DNA from: Paralichthys olivaceus
Taxonomy: Eukaryota; Chordata; Actinopteri; Pleuronectiformes; Paralichthyidae
DNA length: 64,000 nt
Direction of reading: 5' to 3'
Assembly (NCBI RefSeq): GCF_024713975.1
Contig: NC_091094.1
Coordinates: 11,517,001 to 11,581,000 of the forward strand
The position numbers and the translations under genes were made by a program. Of the stretch, positions 10,895-22,896 are shown one piece after another. Positions within the stretch are counted from its first letter, which is position 1. Every line of letters starts with the position of its first letter. The notes under the pieces are model-generated. The model did no database searches and was not told the DNA's origin. It saw nothing but the letters and a program-made list of their open reading frames with translations.

Positions 10895-11282
10895 CTTCGC
10901 GTCTTCGTCCCACTCGTCACCAGAGGAAGTGCAGGTGAGGAGCACTAGGACCAGGGGGAGAACGGGTCACAGTCACACTTTACAACCAGGGGAGCGGAGG
11001 AGGCTTGTCTGCGGCTGGAACTTGAACAAAGTCGCTGTGAACTATAGTCCAGTGTGGCGGTAAATACAGAAACTAACCAACTGTGTGGTTTTTAAAACCA
11101 CTGACCCGGACTGGACCGTGAGGGGTTGTTGTAGGTGTGTGTGTGTCTGTGTTTTGTTCCAGTTTGCGCTGTGTGTGTGTGTGTGTGTGTGTGTCTGATC
11201 TTCCTGAAAACACCTGCGTGCTTCAGGTAACTCACCGGTGGAGAGGGAAGTGTGAGGAGACTGAGCAGGGAGGAAACCGAAG
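10895..11282 (+). promoter_or_regulatory. tmem51: candidate tmem51 promoter and non-coding first exon
   Basis: A GC- and CpG-richer block in otherwise AT-rich sequence (ttcgcgtcttcgtcc, ggagcggaggagg, gacccggactggaccgtgag). It contains plausible donors gtgagg after 10935 and after 11282 (accgaag|gtgagg). The tmem51 coding exon begins just two bases after an acceptor at 16964, so an upstream non-coding exon must exist. This block is the best candidate; no core promoter motif decides it. Confidence 0.4.
11171..11194. repeat. (GT)12 microsatellite
   Basis: Uninterrupted gt dinucleotides inside the candidate tmem51 promoter block. Confidence 0.95.
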
Positions 11283-12099
11283 GTGAGGCCTCTCTCAGAT
11301 CACCTCCATGATTTCTCAGTCTAAGTGGTGGGTGGATGCTTGTTGGGATATTTAGTTTCTCAGGTGTAAAATCAGAGGAGTGTGAGGACAGGTAGGTCTT
11401 CCTGTTCAGAGGCAGCTCCCCTCCCTCTCAGCTCCTCCTCACAAACAATGAGAGCACACACACTTACACCATTTTTAACTTGACTTGTCCTGCTCCAGCA
11501 CTGGGTCACTGGTGGGGCTCTTATTGTTAATTCCTGTAGTAGCAGCAGAAATCAGGCCCATGTTCTTTACAGGTGAAACTGCTTTTGAAATACTGGAAAT
11601 GTGCTGATGTTGCAGAGGACACACCCATGCACAGTGTCCAGCAGGCCTGCAACAAAGACACAACCACCAGGAGTGAAATGTCACAGACGGTCAGCGTGTC
11701 GTGGCTTGTTGTCTGTCAGGCTGATATGACATGTCGTTCTGCTGTATTCTATGTCGTGATATATGTGTAACTGCAGAGGAAATGCCCTCAAATGGCAGCA
11801 AAACCCAGAAACCTATCATGGTTCATTCACCGACCGCTGATCTGTTTTACAGTTTGTCCACCTGAGGATCAAACTCTGGATGCACCCATCTGTACTGTAG
11901 TTGGAGGAAGTTAAGAGCAAATCAAGTTCCGTCTCAAGACCACAACAACATTAAGGTAATGACTGATATATGTTTTATTCAATGGTGCATAAAGATAAGT
12001 GTCATTTATCCTCATGGGACAAGGATACAGACAAAAACAGATGGGTTCAATTAAAATGGAAACCAATATAGAGTAAAATAACTTGGTTAATGTTGTGCT

Positions 12100-12225
12100 T
12101 AAAGGTCCACTGTGTAAGATTGAGGTGAAATGGAACTATTGGCAGAAAAGGTTCTTTATATTTAAATGTATGTACATTTTATATTTACATGGAGGGGACC
12201 CTCTCTACGGAGGCCGCACTGTACC
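12100..12225 (-). mobile_element. MITE-like repeat family A, copy 1, internally deleted
   Basis: It begins aaaggtccactgtgtaagat, the reverse complement of the right end of copy 2, then ctattggcaga, then tatatttacatggaggggac and ctacggaggccgc. The middle-to-left part is missing compared with copy 2. Confidence 0.75.
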
Positions 12226-14526
12226 CTTAAGTTAAGATTTAATTTAAGTCATTGAAAGAAATGGCTGGTTGATCCTCAATTCTAATTCTTAAAATCTTTC
12301 TATAAGAAAGAAATGTTATTTTTGTACATTTAGAGATAAAAGCATGTGAAAACTTTATCAGAATTATATTGACCTAAATTATCACAGGACTAGATTTCAG
12401 TGATTTACTCAACTTCTAAAAATAGAAATAATGATGTCACATCTGTACACTTTATCTGCTTAGACAACAAAAATAAATCTGTCAATCTGCCACATTTTTA
12501 CAACTCACAACAAATGCATGTTAGTTACTGCGCCTGTTTCGTGGAGACTTTGGTTAATGCTGGACAGCATCAACTTATCACCACAGTAATTACTGTAATG
12601 AATGATTGATACAGTACAACTAACCATCTGGTATTTTACCACGGTATCCTTATGGCCATTACATATGTATGTTCAGGTTTGAATTAGGGACGCACCCGTC
12701 CAGCTTATTCTTTCCTCACACTAATGTATGAATACCAATGTGCACTCAACCATGAAGGAATGAATGAATATTGGCAAAAAACACAGATTTGTTATAATAA
12801 TGACATAAAAACTGTATTTAGTGTGGATAATTCATTTCTGAACTGCAGTTTTAGCTCAAATCCATTAAGTATCGGCACCAGTACTGATCCATCCTATTGA
12901 ATCAATATATCCTCTTGCCATTGTGCATATTTCTTTATCCTCATGATATGAGCATGGGTGCTAGGACTGTACAATATGGCTGGAATCAATACCACATGCA
13001 TATGAACATGTTATGTTGCAAAGATCTGTGCTTCACTATTTCAGATTATAACAGACACAATTACATTCAGTCGTATAACATGAACCTTAATTGACAAAAC
13101 ACTCTCTGCTCAAGGTTCACTTACAGAACCTGCTTGTTCTGGAGCTTTCCTGTCCATCACATGGTTCAAATCAGCAGTTTGTGTCTGATAAAATGTTCTG
13201 AACTGTTGATGTGGAAGTTTGTCATGGTTCTGATCATCTCTGTGAACCTGAGACTGTTTTGTCAACAATAACCTGTCAAACTCAACAAAGTCAAGAACTT
13301 TTTAGCTTAAATTATCTGAAACAAAATCATCTGAAAGTCAATTAAGAATATTTCCAAGTTTTTGCCATTCATGCCTTTTATTTATTCATAGAACTGAAAT
13401 CCTTGGAAGGAGTTTCATTGGCAGCACTGATCTTCAAATTGCTGAGCCTCATCTTTTTTAACTCAGTCACAGTGAGCGCAGATATTTTAATGTAAAAGAG
13501 TCGTTTAGTAACAAAAAGCTGAACTAGCAGAAAGTAGAGGATTTAAATATCTGCAGGAGGAGACAGAAACACCTGCTTCAGCCTCACAAGGTAATTCACC
13601 GCTTAACTGATGCCTGTGTATCAATAACATCTTCAATAGACCAGTGATAATTTATTGTTCCTCTAATTTCTCTCTCCCGGCTTCTTTGAGTCACACATAC
13701 ACAACATTCAGGACCCCTGTATTAACATCCGTCCCTCCCTGCCCCTCCCATCATTTCTAGGTCAGAACACGGTGACAGGAGCTAAATTGCAGGGTGTGCT
13801 CTGCATGAAGGGTTGGACTAATTAACTGGAATTTATGCACCCTGATTGTCATGCTTGAAATACTCAGCCCTTTAAATCCTGAATGAAAAGTTCTTCATTT
13901 AAACCATGAAGACTTTTCAACTTTGTGTTCTGTCCTGAGAAGAACGAGCAGGTTATGGGTATGAGGACGGATGCTTGAGATTTTAACTGGTTTATTAGCT
14001 TATGTATTGGACATTGTTGAATTCTTATTTTTACCGGGTGGTGTGATTTGTTTTTCTATATGTTGATCCTTCACAATTGATAGAAGATCATACTGGACTC
14101 AGAAGGCACGGTCAAACAATCTTATTATGATATCCCACAGAAGGTGTCATTGTGTAACTTAAATGAAGTTGACATGTTCAAGGACATGCTTTAAGAATAT
14201 CGATTGGTCTAATATCATGGACAGTTTTTACATAGACATGAAATTACTTCAACTGTAACTTTCCTTAGGTTTCATAGGAAATTATTCTATTAAATTCTAT
14301 TAAAGTAAGAATTCAGCCTTAAGTAAATGTATCAATTGTGGACACTATAAATTTGAGAAATGACACAATTAAATTATGTTTCAGATTTGTATATTAAACA
14401 CACAAACCATGGAAATAAAGTGCACAGAATTGTAGACAAAGGCAATTTTTACTATTAGACAAAATCCTAATTTTAAGTGTACCATAGTTCTGAATTCCTA
14501 TGATAAAGCAAAGCTTGCTGATAACT

Positions 14527-14903
14527 TAAAGGTACAGTGTATAGAATTTAGTGATATCTAGTGTTGAAGTTGCATGTTGCAGCTGAACACCCCTCAACTC
14601 GCCCTCTCCTTCCAGACATGAAAAATAACCTGTGGTAGCCTTTAATTGTCAGAAAAACTCAAAAGGAGTTTAGTTTGTTATGTCTGAACTAATTTAAAAA
14701 ACATGGCGGCCTCCGTAGAGAGGACCCTTTCAATGTAAATATAAAGTATTTGAATATAAAGGGTCTTTTCTGGGGTAAAGAAAACTACAATTCATACAAT
14801 TTACTGTAGATGAAACAAACTAGGGAAATCATCATGAGAATTATGCTACATTAAATTTCTGCCAATAGATCCCTTTCACCTAAATCTTACACACTGGACA
14901 TTT
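14527..14903 (+). mobile_element. MITE-like repeat family A, copy 2, near full length
   Basis: The left end taaaggtacagtgtatagaa and the right end cttacacactggacatttta are imperfect inverted repeats. Internal marks are gttgcatgttgcagctgaac, atggcggcctccgtagagag and ttctgccaatagatccc. It has no coding capacity and is about 377 bp long, so it is a non-autonomous element. It resembles a family I recall throughout percomorph genomes. Confidence 0.8.
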
Positions 14904-14954
14904 TAGAGAGTTTTCACAACCACAGCAGAAACCTCAGTCACTACAGAGGATTTT

Positions 14955-15349
14955 GTGAAATCTCTGGTGAAAATGTATTGCAAGTCTGAGGGGATCAGGG
15001 AAGAGCAGTTTTCGTTTACGCAGATAACAGCTAAAAAAACTACTAAACACTTAAAGGCTTGGATATTACCAAAGTTACTGCCCTGGATGTCGTCCCAGCT
15101 GAGTTCCAGAGAGATGCTGAAGAGGTTATTGCTCCCTACTTCACACACTTGATAAATGTTTCAATTTCCCACTCAAAAGGCCCCCAGGGATTTTCAGTCT
15201 TACATATTCTGACAGGTGCGCATCAGAACCCTAAAGTTTTTCCCTGTGGTTTCCCTCAAGGAAAGATAATTGGTCCTTTATTTTTCTTATTGTGGATTAC
15301 CTTCACGATGTGCAGGAAGCCTGTTCATGTCTTTATTTTTCAACAATGA
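14955..15349 (+). mobile_element. decayed LINE reverse transcriptase fragment
   Basis: One frame has EEQFSFTQITAKKTTKHLKA. The next frame continues with GLDITKVTALDVVPAEFQRD, then AEEVIAPYFTHLINVSIS, matching the 'GLDgiPa.FlkdaaeviaP...iiNlSi' block of LINE reverse transcriptases. Further on, FPQGKIIGPLFFLLWI matches the PQGS.LGPLLFLLYI block. The catalytic YxDD box is absent, there is at least one frameshift near 15050, and the spacing between blocks is much shorter than normal. It is an internally deleted, dead copy. Confidence 0.75.
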
Positions 15350-15517
15350 AAAATAACAAGACTGAAGGGACTTGTCCAGTTTATCTGTTGAATGTGATGG
15401 AATAAAGACCATGTATGTCCAGATCTAGCGGGTCTTTTTTCCTCACGGTCATTTAGAAGGTCAACTCAGAGACAAACTTTTTGTCAAGAATGTCTTAATA
15501 CCTGGATAATGAAACAG

Positions 15518-15815
15518 TAGTAGTTTACATGGACACCAATATTCTGTTATTAACCCTATGATGACAAAAGTCTCATTCACACGTCTCATTCGCAGTATAA
15601 CGTCTTAGTGGAGTTAGTTTTTACAGCATTTTGCGACATTGACTTAGGGCAGTTACTAAATGTTTGATGACGCATGCCCGCATGAGTTTGAGTGTAAACA
15701 AGATGTCAGATGCAGTGTTGACATGAGTCATAAACAGACGATGCTCTGTAACATGTAATGGGAATATGATTGGAATATTCTTTTAGCAACTCATGTAAAG
15801 ATCATAATTGAAATA
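15518..15815. repeat. possible palindromic repeat
   Basis: The left side has gtttacatggacaccaatat and the right side has ggaatattcttttagcaactcatgtaaag, roughly inverted copies. This resembles fish palindromic elements with 'catgtaaac' arms. The arms are diverged, so the boundaries are loose. Confidence 0.35.
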
Positions 15816-16397
15816 CTTATGACTCCACCTGGATATAATGGTGTACCTAAAAGAACAAAACATAATTATGGTCGTACTTCATCTCAGTCCACGAACGAAC
15901 AGTATTCAAAGCTACTTTACAGCAATGAATTGAGTTCACCAGTTGAAACTTTATTTCAGTCTTTTTTGTAGGGTTGTTGTATTGCATTTACTTTTATTGT
16001 ACAGGTTTCCGTTTAATTAACTATTACTGCAACTGTGTGTCTGGGTCAAATGTTTTCAAAGCTCCACTTCCACTGTGTCATATTGTTATTTTCATGTTGA
16101 GTGATATATTTGCTTGAATTGCAGATATGCTGCTAAATACCATAACATGACCATGACCATTCTTCACGTGTGAGTCATTCTGGTCAACGAGTCTCTCAGG
16201 TTTATGTTTGTCATGTTAAGACATGTGTGGACGTTCTTGCACTTGTTTCCTCATAACCTGTTTTCTCACCATACTGCTGATATCCATCTGTCACACCACC
16301 TCTGCTCCAAATGTAGCAGACTCAATACTTTTTGAGCTTGTGTTGTGCATTCTATTCAGGTTTTCACTAGTGTATGGTCAACTAAATTGTATGGATT

Positions 16398-16642
16398 GTG
16401 GTTCTTTCTACCCTAGAATGGGCCCTTTATATTTAAATACTTTATATTTACATCAGGAGCGGGTCCCATTTACAGGGGCCTCCGTGTTTTTTACAGTAGT
16501 CCAAACTAGACAAACTTAACATTTTTTGAGTTTTTATGACAACTAAAGGCCACAACAGGTTCTCTTTCATGTTTGGAAGGTGAGGTGAAAGATACGCAGC
16601 TGCAACATGCAACTTCACCACTAAATCCTACAGTGAACCTTT
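16398..16642 (-). mobile_element. MITE-like repeat family A, copy 3, lacking one end
   Basis: It reads as the reverse complement of copy 2: accctagaatgggccctt, aggggcctccgtgtttttta, ttgagtttttatgacaacta, gctgcaacatgcaacttcac, ctaaatcctacagtgaacct. It ends at the left terminal repeat; the right terminal repeat is missing. It lies only about 320 bp before the tmem51 coding exon. Confidence 0.75.
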
Positions 16643-16966
16643 ATGGTTTTGGATAAATCATGGATTTACCCTTACTTTGATGCACCTGATATTTTCTCAT
16701 ATGATACTTCATGCATATTAGTAAATAGTTTCACAATTGTAAGGAACTCTGCAGAATAAAAGTGGCACAAACCAGAAGCAATGGATTCTTTAAGGGTTGC
16801 TTAAAGGCAGAGCAAAACATGGGTATGACCCATCTTTGTTGGCATTACTTGACTTATCTCAGAGGTTCATAGTAGAAAAGTTTCCAGTTAGAATTTGTTT
16901 AGGCTTCCTTATCTCTGGTATCTTGTCTTTATCTTTGTGGTGGTCTCTGTTTTTTGTCCTTTAGGG

Positions 16967-17382
16967 ATGTGTTCCAATCGGAGTATATGTGGCGGCAACA
17001 ACCGTCCTAACCGGTCCAGCTCAGAGGGCACCAGTTCAGGCGCCCACTATGCCCTGTGCGCCCTGGGAATTGGACTGATTGCCCTGGGTATCGTCATGAT
17101 TGTGTGGACTGTGATACCCACTGATGGAGATGAATCGGGTTTGCCCTCCAGTCATTCAGTCAACTCCACCTCAGGGCCTGACGGTGGCAGCGGAGACGAG
17201 GAGGAAACAGACCACACAAAGTCTTCGTCCGTGGCTATGGTACTGGTTGGAGTAGGAGCAGCCATGTTGCTGTTGTCCCTTTGCCTCGGTCTGAGGAGCA
17301 AGAGGAGAGCTCGCAACAGACCTGCCCAACCTGTGGCTGCGGGAGGCCCGCTCATGGATCACGTGCCTGGGGACCAGGAAGA
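16967..17382 (+). CDS. tmem51: tmem51 coding exon 1
   Basis: It runs from the start codon to donor gtgagt at 17383 and ends in phase 2. It encodes both membrane segments and the loop between them. Confidence 0.92.
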
Positions 17383-18384
17383 GTGAGTGCTTTATAATAT
17401 AGCTTTTGTTTCACTTGTCTTAGATGTTCTAAGAACTTCCAGTGCTGCTGCGTTTAGAATATTGGGAAATGTACAAATGTAAAAATATTTTGTTTTCCAG
17501 TTCTTTAACATTTTTAAACTGGTATTTCTAAACTATTTGTGGTTTTATATATTCCACTTTTAGGATCTGAAACTTCCATACTTATGTGATAGTAGCATTT
17601 CGCCTGAGACTGACTCAGGAATTATTTTGGCCAAGACGTCTCAGACAAGCGCATTTACAGAAAACACAGATGCAAACGCCAAGGATGTCTATGGACGAAT
17701 ATTTCATTTTTGCATAGAAAAAAACTTAAGGCTTCAATATTTCAAATAATAACTTTTAAAAGAGAGAAAATGAAAAATAAATATGGTAGAAAAACAAAGA
17801 ATAGTTTACACATTAGCTGATAAACCATATAGTTGTAAATCCAGAGTTTGTCTCATTCAAGGAAGTTGTCTGGATAAAATCCAACATATTAGACACACTG
17901 AGCGTTGCCTCTTGCATCCTTTTCCAGAGCTGCAGATCCAATCACGTATAATGTACCGAGCTATGAGGAGGTGATTGGCAGTGAGGACTACCCTGTCCGT
18001 CAAAGTAACCTTCGCAGCAGCACCTCCCAGCTGCCATCTTACGAGGACATCATAGCAGCCGTTGAAAATGAGGGTACGGAGCCCAAGGACAATCCCACGG
18101 AGGACACCCCTCTTAGCGAGTCCACACCAGCTCCTGTCCAGCCGGCCGCTGAGCCCGCCCAGGCTGACCCTCCTGGCCTGACACCGAACCCCAGCCTGCC
18201 CACCCGTAGCACCAGCCGGGCCAGCCGCTTACTGCGGCCCCTGCGAGTGAGGAGGATCAAGTCGGACAAATTGCACCTGAAGGACTTCCGTCTCCAGATC
18301 CGTACCCCCACACAGAATCCGGTAACAATTGAACCCATCACTCCACCACCGCAGTATGATAACAAGATGCCTGAATTACAGTAG
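16967..18384 (+). CDS. tmem51: transmembrane protein 51
   Basis: Two coding exons, 16967-17382 and 17928-18384, give 290 residues. Human TMEM51 is slightly shorter. The chosen start is the ATG two bases after the acceptor ttttgtcctttag; a longer open frame from 16895 is intron read-through. Membrane segment 1 is near residues 28-50 (ALCALGIGLIALGIVMIVW) and segment 2 near 89-109 (VAMVLVGVGAAMLLLSLCLG), joined by an acidic loop with an N-glycosylation site (NST, 66-68). The tail carries VPSYEEV, LPSYEDI, the basic LRVRRIKSDKLHLKDFR and a PPQY motif. PPxY suggests binding to WW-domain ubiquitin ligases, which is inference. The function of the family is poorly known. In fish it may be the a or b paralogue. 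Confidence 0.92.
17383..17927 (+). other. tmem51 intron
   Basis: A GT-AG intron of 545 bp. AT-rich, nothing else recognised. Confidence 0.9.
17928..18384 (+). CDS. tmem51: tmem51 coding exon 2
   Basis: Acceptor ttttccag ends at 17927. The joined codon gives Glu, so the protein reads DQEE-AADPITYNVPSYEEV, like the human order. Stop TAG at 18382-18384. It encodes the cytoplasmic tail. Confidence 0.92.
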
Positions 18385-20640
18385 GAGCTCTTCCCTCATC
18401 TCTCACACACTGTCTGTTCCTGGTGAAACCAAATAACTCTGCATTAAAAGGACTAATGATACATTTTGAAAGCCCATTTTCTAGGTTGGTATTAAATAGG
18501 TTAACTGTGGCTGCGGGCAGTGTGACGCAGGCCGTGCAGACACTTTCCTGAGATAAGAATATTTCAAACTTAATCTCGTATTCTTTATCAATGAAGCTTG
18601 CGATTGGCATATTTATTTTGTTATAATGCATCGGTTTGAAATGATCTGCTTTCACATTTGAGATTATTTTAAACATCATGTTAAACTATAATGTCAAACA
18701 TAGGGCAGCCTCTCAGTTTTATTTAATATCCAGTTTTTCACCTCACCTGGATTTATTATTGTTGTATTTTGAGTTTGATTAGTTTTGATCTGTGGAAAAT
18801 TTGAATCCATGTCTTGCAATTCAGAAAGGGGTAAAAGGGAAACTAATTATTTGACAGTGGTATTAAGTATCATCAGTGTCAGATGCACCACTTTTCTGTG
18901 ATTTTGAACCGAAGAAGGCCAAAAACTTTGTGACTTAACTTTTTCTTTGTAAATGTCTGTTCTTGTTTGTTAGTCTTAACTGTCTCCTTTAAAAGGAACT
19001 TGTTCAAATGACCTTTTTACATATTATGAGAAGAAAAATATTGTATGAAACAGTAAAACCAGAAGTAAACTATTGAATATTCTACGGGATGTGATGTTGG
19101 GATGTGCGTTGCTTCATGATTTTTTATAATAGTTTAAATGTTGAAATCCCTTTTGAATAAGTGTTTTTATCTTTCCTCCAGGATCATGTAAAGATTTTGT
19201 TTTTGTTGCACATGTCAATGAAAATAACTATAATTGTAATTATTCAGTTCACCATTGTTCATCAATGCCACGACCGGTAAGAAAAAATAGCCCTATTAAA
19301 TACAGATTAAAACACCATTAGTGCTACTGAAACACACAAATAAATAATTGCTGCATTTTCTGATGATTTATTTGTTATTTGCCTGCTGTAGGTTCAAGAG
19401 AGCGGTTTATTTTGAGAGAGAGAGATTGTCTTTATACTTTCAGTTAATAAAATCTAACTGTAGATGTTTGTTTTGTTCTATATATTGTGTCACCATGACG
19501 AACTCCATGTATTTAAATAGTTTAGTTCCAAATTGTCTCTACACCTTTGCTTCAATTTCCATGTGGTCTCAGCGGTCGTTGAAAGTTAGTGACCCCTAGT
19601 GGTTAATAAGGGTATAAGACTAAAGTGGGTTGAAACTTTGCTCCAGTTCTTTTGTATTTGAACTGAGTGGGTCCTGTATTAATAATAGGAATAAATAAGC
19701 ACAAGATAATAGTTGTACAATTATTGCTGATGTATGGATGAGTGGAGAAGTCATGGATGTAAAGATGAATTTGAAGAGTATAGACGTGCGTCTTGATGAC
19801 TTCCAGTCTTCCCACTATAGTTTAATTTAATATACAGGGTTTATATAACTGCAACATTGGTATAGAATTAGTTTCAGATTCTAAATGTAATTCAACCCTC
19901 AGATGTATAGTTCACTAGAACCTCCTCCAGTGGTAAATGTATTCTACTCTTTTCTACTCTTAAGTTTTTACTTTGCTGTTATTTTAACTATTCAACATGT
20001 TGCGGTTTGGTGAGAGTCTATTTGTTCTAAATTCAAATAAATGCACTGGGTCAGGTTTGACATGGCCTGCTGAATAAAATAATGTAGCTGTGTGTTGATG
20101 CTAATCACATCTGAAGTGTGGTGCACAGTAAAAATACATATATACCTGGGGGTTATTTAAAATGTCCATAAACATATGGGTCGAATTTAATCCACATATG
20201 GAATTGGGATCAATAGTAAAGAAGAAAGCAGAAGATATAAGAAGTCAAAACATGAATCGGGCAGATCAGAAGCAATATTTCACGTAGATGTGGATGTACC
20301 CATTATTCTTTACAACTATATTTTTATTTTTGTATAGTTGCTTGGTCGTTTTGTTGCATTTACCCTAAAAACTATGCCATCATGTTTTCATTGCAGATCT
20401 TTTACTCATGTGACAATAACAAATAGCTTACAAATAAAAGTACTGCACTGAATGTTAATGGAAAAAGTAAAACTTCAGTGAAGTACAGTAAGTTTCGACC
20501 TCTGGCTCATGTCTGTGCACATTCAACATTTCTTTCCGTTGCTTGTTTCAACCGTTTTGAGTTTGACCTTCAGCAGAATATTTGATCATCTCGTTTTAAA
20601 TTCACACGTTTAAGCAAAAGTTAGTTTTTGCTGAATAAAG
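18385..20640 (+). other. tmem51 3' UTR and tmem51-ski intergenic sequence
   Basis: AT-rich and non-coding. Candidate polyadenylation signal AATAAA at 20036-20041; earlier ones exist near 19340. Short open frames show no recognisable protein. The spacer to the ski promoter is thus at most about 2.2 kb. Confidence 0.5.
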
Positions 20641-21311
20641 ACAAAAATGCTGATCTTGCGAGGCCGAGGCGAAACATTTGAAGTCGCGAAGTTTATTTTT
20701 ATATTTCCAGCATCAACTATATTTTCCTAATCTCCACCCTTCGCCTCGGTTCAGAGGGATTTTTTTTTTTTTTCCCTTTTTTTTTTTTTTTTTCTATGTG
20801 CAGCTGCCATGTAGCAGAGGGAGGAACAGCTGGCTGAGGGAAGAGCCAGCCCGGGGAGTCAGTCACATTCCTGGCTGGGATTCAATGACTGAACCAGACA
20901 CAAACAAACAGAGAGGGCGAGAGAGAGAGAGCGAGAGAGAAGGAGAGAGAGAGAGGGAGACAGACTGAGAGTACGCCAGACTGAGCAGACGAGCCGTATT
21001 TCGGGCGCACATTTTGGAGTGCGTAAAACCACAGGAGCGCACAGAAACACACTAACCCGTGATTGCGCGTTGGATAAAACGACTTTTTAAATCTCGGAGT
21101 TGTCGACTTTAATTTCGCACGCCGACAGGAACTGGTTCGTGTGAATTCAGCAGCCCTCAGTTTTCTGAATGGACGCGCTGGGAAGCTTCTCCGGTGACAT
21201 GGAAATGCGTGTTATCGAGCGTGTGGCCGGATGCTGAGGACGCCCGATCCGATAAGTCGAATCCATCTTTCATTTTGAGTTTTTGAACTCTGGTTTCTGA
21301 GCGGCTACAAC
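20640..21311 (+). promoter_or_regulatory. ski: ski promoter region and 5' UTR
   Basis: CpG density rises sharply from about 20960 and continues through exon 1, as expected of a CpG-island promoter. A T-run lies at 20760-20793 and a GA-rich tract at 20909-20960, a type of promoter-proximal polypurine tract. No TATA box at a sensible distance was seen. The start of transcription cannot be placed exactly. Confidence 0.5.
20909..20960. repeat. GA-rich polypurine tract
   Basis: A run of gagagagagagcgagagagaag type sequence directly upstream of the CpG-rich ski 5' end. Confidence 0.8.
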
Positions 21312-22205
21312 ATGGAGGGCTCCAGCTTCCAGCCCCATCCCGGACTTCAACAAACTCTCAAGCAGTTTCATCTGAGTTCCATGCGCTCTCTCGGCGGACC
21401 GGCCGCGTTCTCCGCCCGGTGGCACCAGGACTCGCTCTTCGGCAAAGATGTCAAATCTGCCGAGATGATGCTCACCATGCCGCCGCAGACGCCCCCGGTG
21501 ATGTCCGGTCCACTTTTCATCCCGTCCGACCGCTCCACGGAGAGGTGCGAGACGGTGCTGGAGCGGGAACCCATCTCTTGCTTCGTGGTGGGCGGCGAGA
21601 AGCGGCTGTGCCTGCCGCAGATCCTCAACAGCGTCCTGAGAGACTTCTCTCTCCAGCAGATCAACTCGGTGTGCGACGACCTGCACATCTACTGCTCCCG
21701 GTGCACGGCGGACCAGCTGGAGATCCTCAAAGTGGTGGGGATCCTGCCCTTCTCGGCCCCGTCCTGCGGGCTGATCACGCAGACGGATGCTGAGCGCCTG
21801 TGCAACGCGCTCATCTACGGGGGCTCGTACCCGCCTCACTGCAACAAGGAGTTCGGCTCCCTGGAGCTGGAGCGCACCGAGAGGAGCTTCAAGGTCTACC
21901 ACGAATGTTTCGGCCGCTGCAAAGGCTTGTTCGTCCCGGAGCTGTACACCGGCCCGAGTGCAGCCTGCGTCCAGTGCATGGACTGCAGACTTATGTTCCC
22001 TCCTCACAAGTTTGTGGTGCACAGTCACAAGAGACTCGAGAATCGGACAGTCCACTGGGGGTTCGACTCGGCAAACTGGCGGGCCTATGTGCTCTTGGAC
22101 CCGGACTACACCGGCAAAGAGGAGAAGAGTCATCTGGAGCAGCTGCTTAAAGAGTTAAAAGGAAAATATGATGTGACGCGCAAGCTGTCCAGTAAATCCT
22201 GCAGA
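21312..22205 (+). CDS. ski: ski exon 1, Dachshund-homology and SAND-like domains
   Basis: 298 codons from ATG to donor gtaagt at 22206, phase 0. The ATG fits because residues 6-37 match the conserved SKI N-terminus. The exon is strongly CpG-rich. All residues of the N-terminal degron-like [13 protein letters not shown] segment, where human Shprintzen-Goldberg variants cluster, are intact or conservative. Confidence 0.95.
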
Positions 22206-22817
22206 GTAAGTCTGGTCTAATTCACCTCGTTATTAACCTTCACTTTTCCAGGAATGTTCAATTATTTTTGTTTGTAGTGCTACATGTGGATTTTCCAACA
22301 GCCCCAGGCCTCCTACAACAACTGCATTCATTAACACTCATTTTGAGGGTGGGGGGGGGGGCTTCCTCCTCATTAGGCCTGGTCTCTGTCTGCTCTGATT
22401 GATTGTTTGCAGCCTGTATCTTGTGCAAGTGTTACCAGTCTTATTAGGGACACCCCCCCACAACAGATAATGCAAATCACATGTCACATCACATCTTTCC
22501 ATGTATGTCCCCCTCTACTCCTGCACAGTGAAACACCTTATAAACCCACACTCACCTCATATATGTCTGAGAAAAGGTGACAGCGAAGCCTCTAAGCATC
22601 AGCTGACACCCCTGAGCATCCATACCCATCCTCCAAAACCCCCACTACCACCACCTCCAACCCCCCAGGGTGAGCCAAGGGCATCTGCATTATGATAAAT
22701 GGAGTCCCGATGATATATTTTATTAGAGTGAGAGGGGAGAGGGGGCTGGGGGAGCCCATTATGGTGACATGAGGTGGGGAAGGGGGATAAGAGTTTAATG
22801 AGGTTTGGGATATGGAA

Positions 22818-22896
<79 letters not shown>

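Larger units (their letters stand above)
11283..16964 (+). other. probable first intron of tmem51 / kazn-tmem51 gap
   Basis: AT-rich sequence with no recognisable exon. It holds three copies of repeat family A and one LINE fragment. Short open frames here look random or belong to the repeats. Confidence 0.5.

Noticed and set aside
16895..16966. Upstream ATG extending the tmem51 reading frame by 24 codons
   Set aside because: The extension crosses a clean acceptor (ttttgtcctttag) and reads as hydrophobic intron sequence absent from known TMEM51 proteins.
21270..22133. A 287-codon open frame on the - strand
   Set aside because: It lies opposite ski exon 1. The CpG-rich, stop-poor sequence keeps all frames open; its Arg/Ala/Val-rich translation matches no known protein.
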